DNA of 64,000 nucleotides from Methanobrevibacter ruminantium M1 (GTDB lineage Archaea; Methanobacteriota; Methanobacteria; Methanobacteriales; Methanobacteriaceae), in NCBI RefSeq assembly GCF_000024185.1, contig NC_013790.1, positions 682,001 to 746,000 of the forward strand, written 5' to 3'. The position numbers were made by a program, and so were the translations under genes. This document shows, one piece after another, positions 47,584 through 56,230 of the stretch. Positions within the stretch are counted from its first letter, which is position 1, and every line of letters begins with the position of its first letter. The notes beneath the pieces are model-generated. The model saw nothing but the letters and a program-made list of their open reading frames with translations, ran no database searches and was not told where the DNA came from.

Positions 47584-47877
47584 ATGGAATTAAGTAAAAG
47601 TGACAAATATTTAATCGTAGTAGGGATTATATTCTGTCTTGCATTAGCAGTATTATCTCCTTACATTGCATCTGGAGACCCAGATGGATTAGAAAAATCA
47701 GCAGAAGATGCAAACGTTGGCGAAGATGTTGAAGCTCCAGTAATGGAAGCTCCATTCCCAGACTATACCTATGAGCCTTTAGAAAAAATAGGTGAAATCG
47801 GCGTATTGATTCTAGGCGCGCTGATAACACTTATTGTTGCATGGGGTATAGGTTATGCATTGAAAAGATCTGAATAA
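47584..47877 (+). CDS. cbiN: ECF transporter component CbiN
   Basis: A 97-residue protein with an N-terminal helix, an extracytoplasmic acidic loop (residues 30-65; SGDPDGLEKSAEDANVGED, typical of CbiN) and a C-terminal helix. It helps CbiM load metal. Starts 11 bases after the cbiM stop. Confidence 0.9.
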   Translation: MELSKSDKYLIVVGIIFCLALAVLSPYIASGDPDGLEKSAEDANVGEDVEAPVMEAPFPDYTYEPLEKIGEIGVLILGALITLIVAWGIGYALKRSE

Positions 47878-48345
47878 GTTTGTTCAGACTATAAAATTTA
47901 TTAATTTAAGGTTCCATTAAATTTTAAACTTTTTAAAAAGCATTAATTTAAGGTTTTATCAATTTTAAAGTTTTAAAAAGCTTTAATTTAAGTTTTTATC
48001 AAATCTAAACTTTTAAAGACTTTTTAAAGGGGCATTTTGAATTTAACCGAACTTTAAATATTAGAAAAAAATCTTAGATATTAATTATTTTTATAATTTT
48101 TATCTAAGATCACCTCTTTTCTATTTCTAAAGATTTAAAGTATTTAAGTTAAGTTAAATGGGTAATTTAAGTTTTATCTTTTTAAGTTAGGTTAAATGGG
48201 TAATTTAAGTTTTGTCTATTTAAGTTAAGTTAAATATTTTTATTTGAAAATCTAATATTTAATTAGGAATTTTAATTTTTAATTAAATATAATTTTAAAA
48301 AACTGATTTTTACTAATATTAAAAAACTAATTTTAAGTGATTATT
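47878..48345. repeat. cbiN-cbiQ spacer with two tandem repeat families
   Basis: 468 bases. A 40-42 base unit TTAATTTAAGGTTTTATCAA recurs at 47901, 47943 and 47983. A 38-base unit TTTAAGTTAAGTTAAATGGG recurs at 48143, 48181 and 48219. No gene is seen. The cbiQ leader has AAGTGAT before ATG. Confidence 0.7.
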
Positions 48346-49176
48346 ATGGCAATAGAAGAAGTTAGAAATTTGGAAGTGATCGCTTCTAAGGACACTATCA
48401 TTCATAATTTGGAAGGTAGGGTTAAGCTTATTGCCATCTTATTAATAATCGTTTTCTGTGTTTTTTCAGATAGGCTAATAGTTCCACTTGTATTGGAAAT
48501 ATTCTTGCTCATTGTAATGTATCTGGCTGAATTGTCCTTTAAGGACAGCTTTAAAAGAATAGCTCTTCTTTTGCCATTCGGTGGTTTTGTTATCGCTTTC
48601 CAGCCATTCATCCACCCTGGAAATATCATTTGGCAAGGTCCTTATCCTTGGTTGTTTATAACAGACACTGGTTTAAATTGGACAGTTCTCTTATTTGCTA
48701 GATTAATCGTCTGTTTGACAGCTATTGTCATCCTTTCATCTACCTCACCAATGCAGGAAGTTGTTCAATCATTTAGAAAGCTTGGAATGCCAAGAGATCT
48801 TGCTATGATTTTAACAATTATGGTCAGATTCCTATTTATCTTTGTAGATGAATTAAGGGACATCAGACAGTCAATGAAGTCTAGAAACTTTGATCCTTTC
48901 AATAAGAAGATTCCGTATAAATGGAGAGTCAAGCAGGTGGGATATAGCATAGCGATGATGTTTTTAAAGGCATATGAAAAGGGAGAAACCATTTATTTAA
49001 GTATGGCCAGCAGATGCTTCTCAGACAATTCCAGATTATATCATGCCAAGACTATAATTGGAAAGCATGAGTATATATTTTTAGCTTGTGTTATAGGCAT
49101 TGTCATTGTTTTAGAACTGGTTGTATTGTTCTATTCTGGCAATTTGGATTATTTAGGCGTTTCTTTATCTTTATAA
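48346..49176 (+). CDS. cbiQ: ECF transporter transmembrane component CbiQ
   Basis: A 276-residue T component with five helices. The two coupling motifs that contact the ATPases are seen as SMKSRNF (about residue 182) and LSMASRCF (about 216). ATG 48346 is chosen over GTG 48337. The cbiO ATPase that normally follows is absent: the next 1 kb is non-coding, so the ATPase must come from elsewhere or the locus was rearranged. Confidence 0.9.
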   Translation: MAIEEVRNLEVIASKDTIIHNLEGRVKLIAILLIIVFCVFSDRLIVPLVLEIFLLIVMYLAELSFKDSFKRIALLLPFGGFVIAFQPFIHPGNIIWQGPYPWLFITDTGLNWTVLLFARLIVCLTAIVILSSTSPMQEVVQSFRKLGMPRDLAMILTIMVRFLFIFVDELRDIRQSMKSRNFDPFNKKIPYKWRVKQVGYSIAMMFLKAYEKGETIYLSMASRCFSDNSRLYHAKTIIGKHEYIFLACVIGIVIVLELVVLFYSGNLDYLGVSLSL

Positions 49177-49238
49177 TCATTATAATTATTTAATGGATTA
49201 ATTATTATTTCATATCCAATTCTATTTTTTATATCATT

Positions 49239-49327
49239 AAAAATTTAGGTATGCCTAAAAATTTAGAAAGATTTATATACTATGAAGAACAACCTATAAT
49301 TAACAATAAGTTTAGGTATACCTAAAT
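49239..49327 (+). promoter_or_regulatory. box-TATA-box promoter module A
   Basis: TTTAGGTATGCCTAAA 49244-49259, TTTATATA 49272-49279, then TTTAGGTATACCTAAA 49311-49326. It is almost identical over 84 bases to module B at 49748-49836 and resembles the tRNA-Leu promoter around 52984. By normal archaeal spacing transcription would start near 49302, so the second box covers the first bases of the RNA. Confidence 0.8.
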
Positions 49328-49628
49328 ATTATTGTTTATAAAAATATAATCATGTTGTTTATTAATTGGTTAATAATAATCTAAAGGCTTATAAAATTAC
49401 ACATTATGTCTCAAATATTGTCCTCCTATCTTTAGGTTATTATTAACTTTAAATGAATTCACAAAGCATCATTTTCTTCTCATGCTCTCTTTTCTTTTGC
49501 GGGGGTTCATTGATTAATAAGAACATTTTGATATTTTAAGACCATTTAATAACACTTAAGTTATAAACAATCTCCAAAAAATACATAGTAACTCTAATCC
49601 CTGAGTTTACTATGTATAATCTCTTTTT
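49302..49628 (+). ncRNA. predicted iron-regulated non-coding RNA A
   Basis: Predicted from a promoter module and a 3' hairpin; no ORF longer than about 10 codons with a ribosome binding site is present. TACATAGTAACTC (49582-49594) pairs with GAGTTTACTATGTA (49603-49616), followed by T5. Shares CATCATTTTCTTCT (49467-49480) with RNA B; also has TCCTCC near 49421, able to pair with a ribosome binding site. Length about 327 nt, start by inference. Whether the RNA is made is untested. Confidence 0.55.
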
Positions 49629-49747
49629 ACTATGTATGATTTCTTTTTAATCAGTTTTTTTTTAAATTATTTTAAATTTTTATTCTTATTTTTTTTTTTT
49701 CAATTGATCCACATTATCTCATTTATCATCTTATCCAGATTTCCAAT

Positions 49748-49836
49748 AAAATTTTAGGCATACCTAAAAATTTAGAAAGATTTATATACTATGAAGAACA
49801 ACCTATAATTAACAATAAATTTAGGCATACCTAAAT
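49748..49836 (+). promoter_or_regulatory. box-TATA-box promoter module B
   Basis: TTTAGGCATACCTAAA 49753-49768, TTTATATA 49781-49788, TTTAGGCATACCTAAA 49820-49835. Spacing of the parts equals that of module A (67 bases from box to box), and the sequence in between differs at one base. Predicted transcription start near 49811. Confidence 0.8.
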
Positions 49837-50138
49837 TATTGTGATATTGAATAAAAATCTGTAATAATCTTGTTAATGATAAGTTCTTTAATTCAAGTAA
49901 AATTGTACAAGAATTGATTTAATCATTTATTTTCTTGAATTAAGAATTTATTATTAATTGTTTAGTTAAATGAGTTTTACATAAAACACATCATTTTCTT
50001 CTGCACATTTAATCGCTCTTTTCTAATGTAAGATTCAGGGTCCAACTAAAAAAGATTATTCTTCAATATTTAAGTAAATAATTCTTTATTATTTGCCATC
50101 TTGAAATCATTCATAGCATTGCTATGAATTCTTTTTTT
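49811..50138 (+). ncRNA. predicted iron-regulated non-coding RNA B
   Basis: Same design as RNA A, downstream of module B. Shares the segment ATTATTAA ... TAAATGA ... CATCATTTTCTTCT (49989-50002) and a GCTCTTTTCT-like stretch after it, but most of the rest has diverged. Ends with ATTCATAGC-ATT-GCTATGAAT (50109-50129) followed by T7. Length about 328 nt, nearly equal to RNA A. No coding frame. Expression untested. Confidence 0.55.
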
Positions 50139-50211
50139 CTTTTTTTATAGCTTTATTGATTTAGCGATTTTAAAATCTGTTTTTATAAAAAATAGTTATT
50201 GATATCTTCTT

Positions 50212-51561
50212 TTAATAGATTCTTATGCCTTTATCTTTTAATATAACTGCAAAATAGATAAAAGCACTTATAAAGAAGTAAGCTAAAATCTGTATGTCCA
50301 ATATTCCAGTTTCAACACCTACAATGGAATAGGTTAAAATCAAGCCATAAAGGGCTATGTAAAAAGAGTTTTCAGTGATTTTAACTATTTTATATCCAGT
50401 TCCTAAAAGGAATCCAAGCAGGCACATCTCCACTGCAACCCCAAGTTTTCCGAAATCCACTAGCATCTGTCCTAGCAATGTAGGGGTTACAGTAACCTCT
50501 GTTCTCCAAGCTATCAGTTTGCCCACCATCATTCTAGGTCCAAGATCGCTTCCAGGCATGGCGCTTGCTATCATCTTTCCATGCATTAGTCCGAAATTCC
50601 CTGAAATATAATTCAGTAGGTTCAATACATGCATTGTAAAGTTTGCCCTTGAGTTTAAGGTGGAGAATATATTTGTATTTGAGCTTATTGCAAGCTCATT
50701 CAATGATCTTAAATATCCAATTCCAATGATGGCACATACTCCAAGCAGGGCACCTAAAATGACCTCCCAAACTGATAGTATTTTACCATAATATCCTATT
50801 ATAATCATCATAAGTAAAATGGCAATGATTGGGGTTCTATATTGGAGTGTAAGGACAGTTCCAATTCCAATTGCAGTTAAAACCAAGAATCTGAATCTTG
50901 TTTGGCTGCGGCTGATTTCATTATTCTTGTACTGGTTTAGATAATGTGAAGCCATAAGTCCGATACCTGGAATTATTAAAAATACAGGCATTGTAAATGC
51001 TGGCTTAAGTGAATATCTTAATGAGGACTTTAGTATTGGCAGCCCTCCAACGGAGGCAATGCTTAAAAACAAAAAGACAATTCCAATTAAGCTAAGGCAG
51101 AATCCTATTGAATATACATCGTAGGAATTAAATAAGGGAATTTGCTTGCTTTTATCAGTCTTTGATTCTTTATTGTCGGTATTAGTTTCATCATTTAATT
51201 GATTTAATTGATTATTCAAAATAAATCTTGGAAATATTATTGCACCAATAAAAAAGCTTAGAAAAGCAATGATTATAGTGGTCTGCAAATCCCTTGGGAC
51301 CGGATCAGTTGCAAGAAGTATAAAAAGAGTGAATGTGACTAAAACAATAAGGGGTGAAAATATCTCTTCCTTTAAGATCTTACTCTTATTTACAATTGAT
51401 AGGAATCTTTCGCTAGGGTATAAGCCCTTAAAATAACTGTTGACCCATTGATTTTCAATAAATTCCAATATATTGAAAATGATTGTAAATAAAAGGGACT
51501 CTCTTAGTATTTTTTCTATATTTCTAGTTATTGTGCTAGTTATAGAATATATTAAGCTCAT
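50212..51561 (-). CDS. oligosaccharide repeat unit polymerase-like membrane protein
   Basis: A 449-residue protein with twelve or so transmembrane helices of the Wzy/O-antigen polymerase-like type (RFLVLTAIGIGTVLTLQYRTPIIAILLM in the centre, ALYGLILTYSIVGVETGILD near the end). A hydrophilic loop at about residues 118-140 is Asn/Asp/Lys-rich. Probably polymerizes surface polysaccharide or pseudomurein-associated glycan. It converges on the predicted RNA B. The DUF4330 gene lies 65 bases upstream on the same strand. Confidence 0.75.
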   Translation of the reverse strand: MSLIYSITSTITRNIEKILRESLLFTIIFNILEFIENQWVNSYFKGLYPSERFLSIVNKSKILKEEIFSPLIVLVTFTLFILLATDPVPRDLQTTIIIAFLSFFIGAIIFPRFILNNQLNQLNDETNTDNKESKTDKSKQIPLFNSYDVYSIGFCLSLIGIVFLFLSIASVGGLPILKSSLRYSLKPAFTMPVFLIIPGIGLMASHYLNQYKNNEISRSQTRFRFLVLTAIGIGTVLTLQYRTPIIAILLMMIIIGYYGKILSVWEVILGALLGVCAIIGIGYLRSLNELAISSNTNIFSTLNSRANFTMHVLNLLNYISGNFGLMHGKMIASAMPGSDLGPRMMVGKLIAWRTEVTVTPTLLGQMLVDFGKLGVAVEMCLLGFLLGTGYKIVKITENSFYIALYGLILTYSIVGVETGILDIQILAYFFISAFIYFAVILKDKGIRIY

Positions 51562-51625
51562 ATTTTCACTTTATTATTTTAAAATTCAATAATAGTTTGT
51601 TCTCTTTTATTGGGATTTTTTTTTA

Positions 51626-52417
51626 TTAATGACTTGTATTAGCAATGCTTAAAACATTAAATGCATTTTGAATGTCTATGGAATCTTGTGCTGTAGAATT
51701 ATAGATTCTAATTTGTATCTCGCTTGTCTGTCCTTTAAAGTCTCCTAATACATTGTCAGCTATTTCAAAATCAGTCTGATTGGCTCTATTGACTTCAAGT
51801 ATGACTGTTCCACTATTCTTTAAGACAATGCAAGGTTTCTTATTTTTATTTAATGCATTTGCTAATTTTTGAGCAGTAACGCTATCTAGGTCATCTATAG
51901 CGATGCTTGTACTGATTTCATATTCTGTATCATTAGGAATTTTAGATATTATTTCCTTTAGATTCTTAATCTCTTTAGGACTGACTACAAAGTCTGTAAT
52001 GTTTGCATAGCTGTCTCCATTTGTCTCTAGGCTTATCTGTTCAATAAAGACATCTGCATTTGGTGTGTCTTTGTAGAAACCAGCGAGTATAGGCTTGCCG
52101 TCATTGTTAATTTCAATGTTTACCTTATCGTTTTGATTGTCTCCAAGCCATAGGACTGTGCCGTTCATTTCAATCTTTTCGCCGGTGTTTGATTTAGTTC
52201 CAATAAGGCTGCTTGTAACTATTTTTCCATCTTTATAATAATTCATATATGTTTCAAGCATCTTATTGTTTGTTGAATAGTCAAAGGAGGTAGCTGAAGC
52301 CTTTGTTGAGTCATCATCAACCATATGGTAAACTGCGAATCCCACTGCTCCAATGATACAAATTATTATTAGAATGTCAATAATTGTAATTTTATTTAAA
52401 ATCCCTGGTTTTTTCAT
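51626..52417 (-). CDS. DUF4330-type membrane-anchored protein
   Basis: A 263-residue protein. A single N-terminal helix after a short basic lead (KKPGILNKITIIDILIIICIIGAVGFAVYHMV) is typical of DUF4330; the rest would lie outside the cell and contains repeated beta-like segments (VILEVNRANQTDFEIADNVLGDF). Same strand as the polymerase gene, 65 bases before it, so likely one transcript with a surface-glycan role. Function unknown. Confidence 0.65.
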   Translation of the reverse strand: MKKPGILNKITIIDILIIICIIGAVGFAVYHMVDDDSTKASATSFDYSTNNKMLETYMNYYKDGKIVTSSLIGTKSNTGEKIEMNGTVLWLGDNQNDKVNIEINNDGKPILAGFYKDTPNADVFIEQISLETNGDSYANITDFVVSPKEIKNLKEIISKIPNDTEYEISTSIAIDDLDSVTAQKLANALNKNKKPCIVLKNSGTVILEVNRANQTDFEIADNVLGDFKGQTSEIQIRIYNSTAQDSIDIQNAFNVLSIANTSH

Positions 52418-52459
52418 AGTTTTAACCTATCTTTTTTATTATGTTTAATAAAAAATCTT

Positions 52460-52572
52460 TATCCATTTTAAGCTATAAATTAAAGGTTTTTAATTTAATT
52501 AATTATTTTTTATAGATTTTTTTCACTTTAAGCTATAAATTAAAGGTTTTTAATTTAATTAATTATTTTAAT
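52460..52572. repeat. 60-bp tandem duplication
   Basis: TTTAAGCTATAAATTAAAGG and the following bases to TTAATTAATTATTTT occur at about 52467 and 52527, exactly 60 bases apart, in the spacer between the ferredoxin and DUF4330 genes. Confidence 0.8.
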
Positions 52573-52574
52573 AG

Positions 52575-52742
52575 CTATTCCTCATAGATGGCTCCTAAAG
52601 GACACATATCCAAGCATATGCCACAGTCATCGCAGCCATCTTTTATAATCATTGTATATCCTTTTTTTTCAATTAGTTCCTTAGGACAGACAGGTATGCA
52701 TTTTTCACATACTCCGCATTCGTCTAAATCAATCACTATCAA
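52575..52742 (-). CDS. small 2[4Fe-4S] ferredoxin
   Basis: A 55-residue electron carrier. Two complete cluster motifs, CGVCEKCIPVCP (residues 9-20) and CDDCGICLDMCP (37-48), separated by a short strand region as in clostridial-type ferredoxins. TTG start chosen, after GAGGCGAT; an in-frame GTG lies two codons further on. Read on the strand opposite to a spurious long frame. Partner oxidoreductase unknown. Confidence 0.85.
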   Translation of the reverse strand: MIVIDLDECGVCEKCIPVCPKELIEKKGYTMIIKDGCDDCGICLDMCPLGAIYEE

Positions 52743-53024
52743 TATATCGCCTCATAAAAACAATTTTTTGAGAATTTTGTATTTTAATTTCGCTTATTTT
52801 CAATTAAATTATTAATTTTTAATTAAGATTAATTTTCTTAGTTAATACTATTTTAAAATATAATATTTTTTCTTTATATAATTTTGTAAAATTTCAGTAA
52901 TTTTCCATTAATTTTTTATCTCAAATCCAAAGTTTTAATTCTATTTTTCCATTTCGCCATCAGATTTTCATAAATCCACAACCTTTATATATTATGAAGT
53001 TCAACATAATATTGTTGTTACTAT
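52743..53024. promoter_or_regulatory. tRNA-Leu promoter region
   Basis: 282 bases. TTTATATA at 52984-52991 followed by TTATGAAG, then TTCAACATAAT, about 40 bases before the tRNA. Strikingly like the promoters of the two predicted ncRNAs, supporting a strong stable-RNA-type promoter. Confidence 0.75.
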
Positions 53025-53107
<83 letters not shown>

Positions 53108-53135
53108 CTATTTTTTTTATTTTTTTCTCGATTTT

Positions 53136-53208
53136 GCCTTAGTGGCTCAGCCGGTAGAGCGCTACCTTGGTAAGGTAGAAGTCGGGGGTTCGAATCCCCC
53201 CTAAGGCT
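53136..53208 (+). tRNA. tRNA-Thr (GGU)
   Basis: Acceptor stem GCCTTAG/CTAAGGC with discriminator T, D-arm GGCTCAGCCGGTAGAGC, anticodon loop TTGGTAA with anticodon GGT between CTACC/GGTAG, T-arm GGGGGTTCGAATCCCCC. 73 nt, no encoded CCA. Only 28 bases after tRNA-Leu, so probably one transcript. Confidence 0.95.
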
Positions 53209-53580
53209 CTTTTTCTAATTATTTCAAATAATTAGTTTTTTTTATTTTTTTCAATCTTCGGATTGTTTTTTTTTTTTAATTTTCAAATACTAGACAATTT
53301 GCTATTTGATTAAGCTTTGTTCAGTGAAATATATGTTATTATAATGGTTTTTTAGTTTTTTTATCCCAATAATTTTTTTTATTCAAAATTATTAGGAATT
53401 TTTTCTTCTTTTGTCTAAAATATAACGATTTTAAAAAATTAAACAATATAAGAATGTAGTTTGTTTAAATACGAATAATCAATGCATTACTTTATATACT
53501 ATAAGTATTATATTTATATTGCAAAAGAAATTTTAAGATAAGAAATTTAATTTTTATAAATGTATTTTTGTGGTGATAGT
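53209..53580. other. T-rich spacer after the tRNAs
   Basis: 372 bases. Ordered: a T-run after tRNA-Thr, a CAATCTTCGGATTG hairpin (about 53250-53263) followed by T12 that would end the tRNA transcript, then promoter-like TTTATATACTATAAG near 53491. The leader of the next gene has GGTGAT. Confidence 0.55.
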
Positions 53581-54588
53581 GTGGTAAAACATTTTAATGT
53601 TATAATGGCAGGACTTATCTCTGGAATTGTTGCTTTGTTCACCTCTTGGCTAGGTGTCTCTGGAACAGTCATAGGGTCTGTTTTCAGCTCATTTCTTTAT
53701 CAATTCCTTTCATCCTACTCTGCTGAGAAGTATGAGGAGCGAGTTGGGGAAGGAACTTCAAGAAAGCCTAGAAACATTGGCAGCGAAATAGTCTATATAT
53801 TTCCAATAGTGGTCATAGTTATAATAGAAGTGATCTTCATACTCTCTGACATGCATTATGTATTTGATAAGATCTTTGACATTCTTGAGTATGGGATATT
53901 CCAGAACAATCTATTTAGGTTAATGGGTCTTGGTCTTATTGCTTTAGGGGTTTATCCATTGTTAAGCTCAACTAACATTGAAAAGATCAATGGTGAAATC
54001 GTTTTAGTTGCAGGAATATATCTCTTCATCAGAGGAATGGTGGATATAAATGACTTGACCATGCAAGTGCATAACATGTTCTTTGCTGATTTTGACTTTT
54101 TTATTGCAATAATAGTTGTTTTAGCCCTTGTATTTGTAATTTTCAATGTTTTAAGAAATTCTACACAGGAATACTTTAATAAGGAAGATGGAGATTATGA
54201 TGCAGTGAATGATGAGTTCACTCAAAAAAGATTCTCTAAGCCTAGAAGAAAATCAAAAGCTCGCAAGATTGACACCAGTTCCTTCCATAAGGGCCAAGAG
54301 TATAAAGAGCATTATCTAAACAGTGATTTTAATGATAAGGGTCATAATCAGAGTCCTAACCCTGATTCCAATATGGATGATTATCATAATGATGATTTAA
54401 ATAATTATCAAACTCCTCAAGAGGATTTACCTATCTATGAAGAGGAGATTATTTATCTCCATAATCCGGAGGATCCTAATAATCCAATAAAGAAAAGAAT
54501 CTTAAAAAGAGTCAATCCTGATTCTCATTATGATGATGACTATGATGAGACTTATATAATTGATGATGCCAAAAACGACAATTTTTAA
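53581..54588 (+). CDS. membrane protein with acidic disordered tail, unknown
   Basis: About 335 residues. Two short N-terminal helices (GLISGIVALFTSWLGVSGTVIGSVFSSFLYQFL) with Gly/Ser spacing, then three or four more helices up to residue 200, then a long hydrophilic cytosolic or external tail rich in Asp, Asn, Tyr and Lys (DYHNDDLNNYQTPQEDLPIY... YDDDYDETYIIDD). GTG 53581 is the likely start (GGTGAT upstream). No family recognized. Confidence 0.6.
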   Translation: MVKHFNVIMAGLISGIVALFTSWLGVSGTVIGSVFSSFLYQFLSSYSAEKYEERVGEGTSRKPRNIGSEIVYIFPIVVIVIIEVIFILSDMHYVFDKIFDILEYGIFQNNLFRLMGLGLIALGVYPLLSSTNIEKINGEIVLVAGIYLFIRGMVDINDLTMQVHNMFFADFDFFIAIIVVLALVFVIFNVLRNSTQEYFNKEDGDYDAVNDEFTQKRFSKPRRKSKARKIDTSSFHKGQEYKEHYLNSDFNDKGHNQSPNPDSNMDDYHNDDLNNYQTPQEDLPIYEEEIIYLHNPEDPNNPIKKRILKRVNPDSHYDDDYDETYIIDDAKNDNF

Positions 54589-54616
54589 ATAGAAGGTATT
54601 GATTTAAACTCTCAAT

Positions 54617-54700
54617 TTACTTCAAAATAGAATTTATATTCTATACTTCAAAATAGAATTTTTATTCTATACTTCAAAATAGAATTTTTATTCTATTTAT
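54617..54700 (+). terminator. triplicated 26-bp hairpin array
   Basis: ACTTCAAAATAGAATTTTTA... starts at 54619, 54645 and 54671 (period 26). Each unit contains the stem ATAGAAT/ATTCTAT, so three small hairpins stand in a row after the membrane protein gene, the last followed by a T-run. Probably a reinforced transcript end. Confidence 0.65.
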
Positions 54701-54746
54701 TTTTTCCTTTTTTTAATATTTATTCAGTTAGATTTTTATAATTTAT

Positions 54747-55064
54747 TCAGTTAGACCTTCTCCAAGTGTTTCCGCATTTTACGCATCTGATAAAATAAGT
54801 GGGGGCTTCATCAGCAGATCTTGTCTGAACTGTCCACCAAACCCCTTTAGTGCCTCCGCATTTATAGCAGGTTATCTTTGTGGTAGGCAATGCAATGTTA
54901 TTATTGTCTGTAACAATAACCTTATTCTCTTTTTTTCTCTCGCCTTTGAATTTATACTCCCTTTCAGCTACTTCTGCAGATATCTTTTCCTCATATCCGC
55001 AAGCACATTTAAGAATATCATTTTTAGGCATTAGCATTTTACCACATTTAGGACAAAATCTCAT
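54747..55064 (-). CDS. tfs: transcription factor S (TFS, TFIIS-like)
   Basis: Archaeal RNA polymerase cleavage factor. About 105 residues with an N-terminal zinc ribbon (CPKCGKML ... CACGYE) and a C-terminal ribbon (CYKCGG ... CVKCGNTW); the cleavage hairpin SADEAPTYF with the acidic Asp-Glu pair is present. ATG 55064 is chosen, with GGAGCT upstream; the in-frame start at 55079 adds only MELII. Stands alone, convergent with the membrane protein gene. Confidence 0.95.
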   Translation of the reverse strand: MRFCPKCGKMLMPKNDILKCACGYEEKISAEVAEREYKFKGERKKENKVIVTDNNNIALPTTKITCYKCGGTKGVWWTVQTRSADEAPTYFIRCVKCGNTWRRSN

Positions 55065-55336
55065 TATAATTAGCTCCAAAATTAAATATATTTAACCATT
55101 AAATTGAACAATTTTTCATTCAGATCATGCAATTCATCTTGATTTTATAAAATTATATTATTATAAAAACTTATTAAAATACTTTATGGCATATCATATG
55201 AATTGCTTATTCTTATTAAAATTTATAAATTTATACTTCTTAATGTGTTGTATGTTCATTTTATTAGCCTTTTTCTTATTTGTTGTCTATTTATTTTATA
55301 AACTTATTTATATGATTAATTGACAAATTAATAATT

Positions 55337-56230
55337 ATGACAACGAATGATAAAGTATCTGATTATATTAGCTTTCCTAAGACCTTTGAAAGCTATAGGT
55401 GGTACAAGCCGATACTTGTTTTTATAATAAGTTTTATAATAACTCTTATACTCGGAGCACTGATAGTGGCGGTTTTTTATCTGATAATGGGTCCTGATTT
55501 TATAATATCCATTTTCAAAGGGGGAGCTGAATCATTAAACACTTCAATGAACATATTCTTCACCGATCTGATTATTATTGCATTCATTCCTTCATTGTAT
55601 ATTGCATCAAAGATTGTTAAGGACAGGCCCTTTTCCTCCTATTCATCTTCACGAGGGGGATGGAACTTCAGACTCTACTTTAAGGCATTGGCAATTCCTG
55701 TAATATTGTATATAATATATTTGGGGGCAGAATCTCTCATTTTAGGATCAGAAGGCACATCTCATTTCTCAATAGCCTTTCTTGCTGTGCTTTTGATTTC
55801 CGTGCCTCTCCAATGTATTGCAGAGGAATATATATTTCGTGGGATTATCATGCAAACATTAGGGTCATGGATTGGGATACCTCTTATAGCCATAGTTATT
55901 CAAGCCATAATATTTACTTTGGGCCATGGATATGACGCCCTAGGACTCCTTGAAACATTGGTTTTAGGTATTGCCTATGGATTTTTTGCCTGGAAAACAA
56001 ATGGGATAGAGATAAGTTCAGCCCTTCATACTGCGAATAATTTTTCTCTTGGCTTATTCATCATGCTTGGACTGGAAGCATCAAATTCCTCTTTCCAATT
56101 ATATGATAAGATAGGAGGAATTGTCTATTTAATAATATTATGTATAATAATGTATTATGTTGGCAAGAAAACTGATTGGTTTGGTGAAATCCCAGAAGAC
56201 TCTCAAAATATAGGATTATTAAATTTTTAA
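55337..56230 (+). CDS. CPBP-family intramembrane metalloprotease
   Basis: A 297-residue membrane protease of the CAAX/bacteriocin-processing (Abi) family. Motif 1 is EEYIFRG near residue 165, motif 2 is TLGHGYD near 200, motif 3 is SSALHTANN near 237, giving the Glu-Glu, His and His/Asn metal-binding set. Eight helices. Substrate unknown. The final residues IGLLNF are encoded by a 23-base unit repeated three times. Confidence 0.88.
   Translation: MTTNDKVSDYISFPKTFESYRWYKPILVFIISFIITLILGALIVAVFYLIMGPDFIISIFKGGAESLNTSMNIFFTDLIIIAFIPSLYIASKIVKDRPFSSYSSSRGGWNFRLYFKALAIPVILYIIYLGAESLILGSEGTSHFSIAFLAVLLISVPLQCIAEEYIFRGIIMQTLGSWIGIPLIAIVIQAIIFTLGHGYDALGLLETLVLGIAYGFFAWKTNGIEISSALHTANNFSLGLFIMLGLEASNSSFQLYDKIGGIVYLIILCIIMYYVGKKTDWFGEIPEDSQNIGLLNF

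Noticed and set aside
49405-49435. Small peptide MSQILSSYL within predicted RNA A
   Set aside because: Nine codons, no ribosome binding site, and not shared with RNA B.
52588-52815. 75-codon frame on the + strand
   Set aside because: The opposite strand encodes a ferredoxin with two complete cluster motifs.
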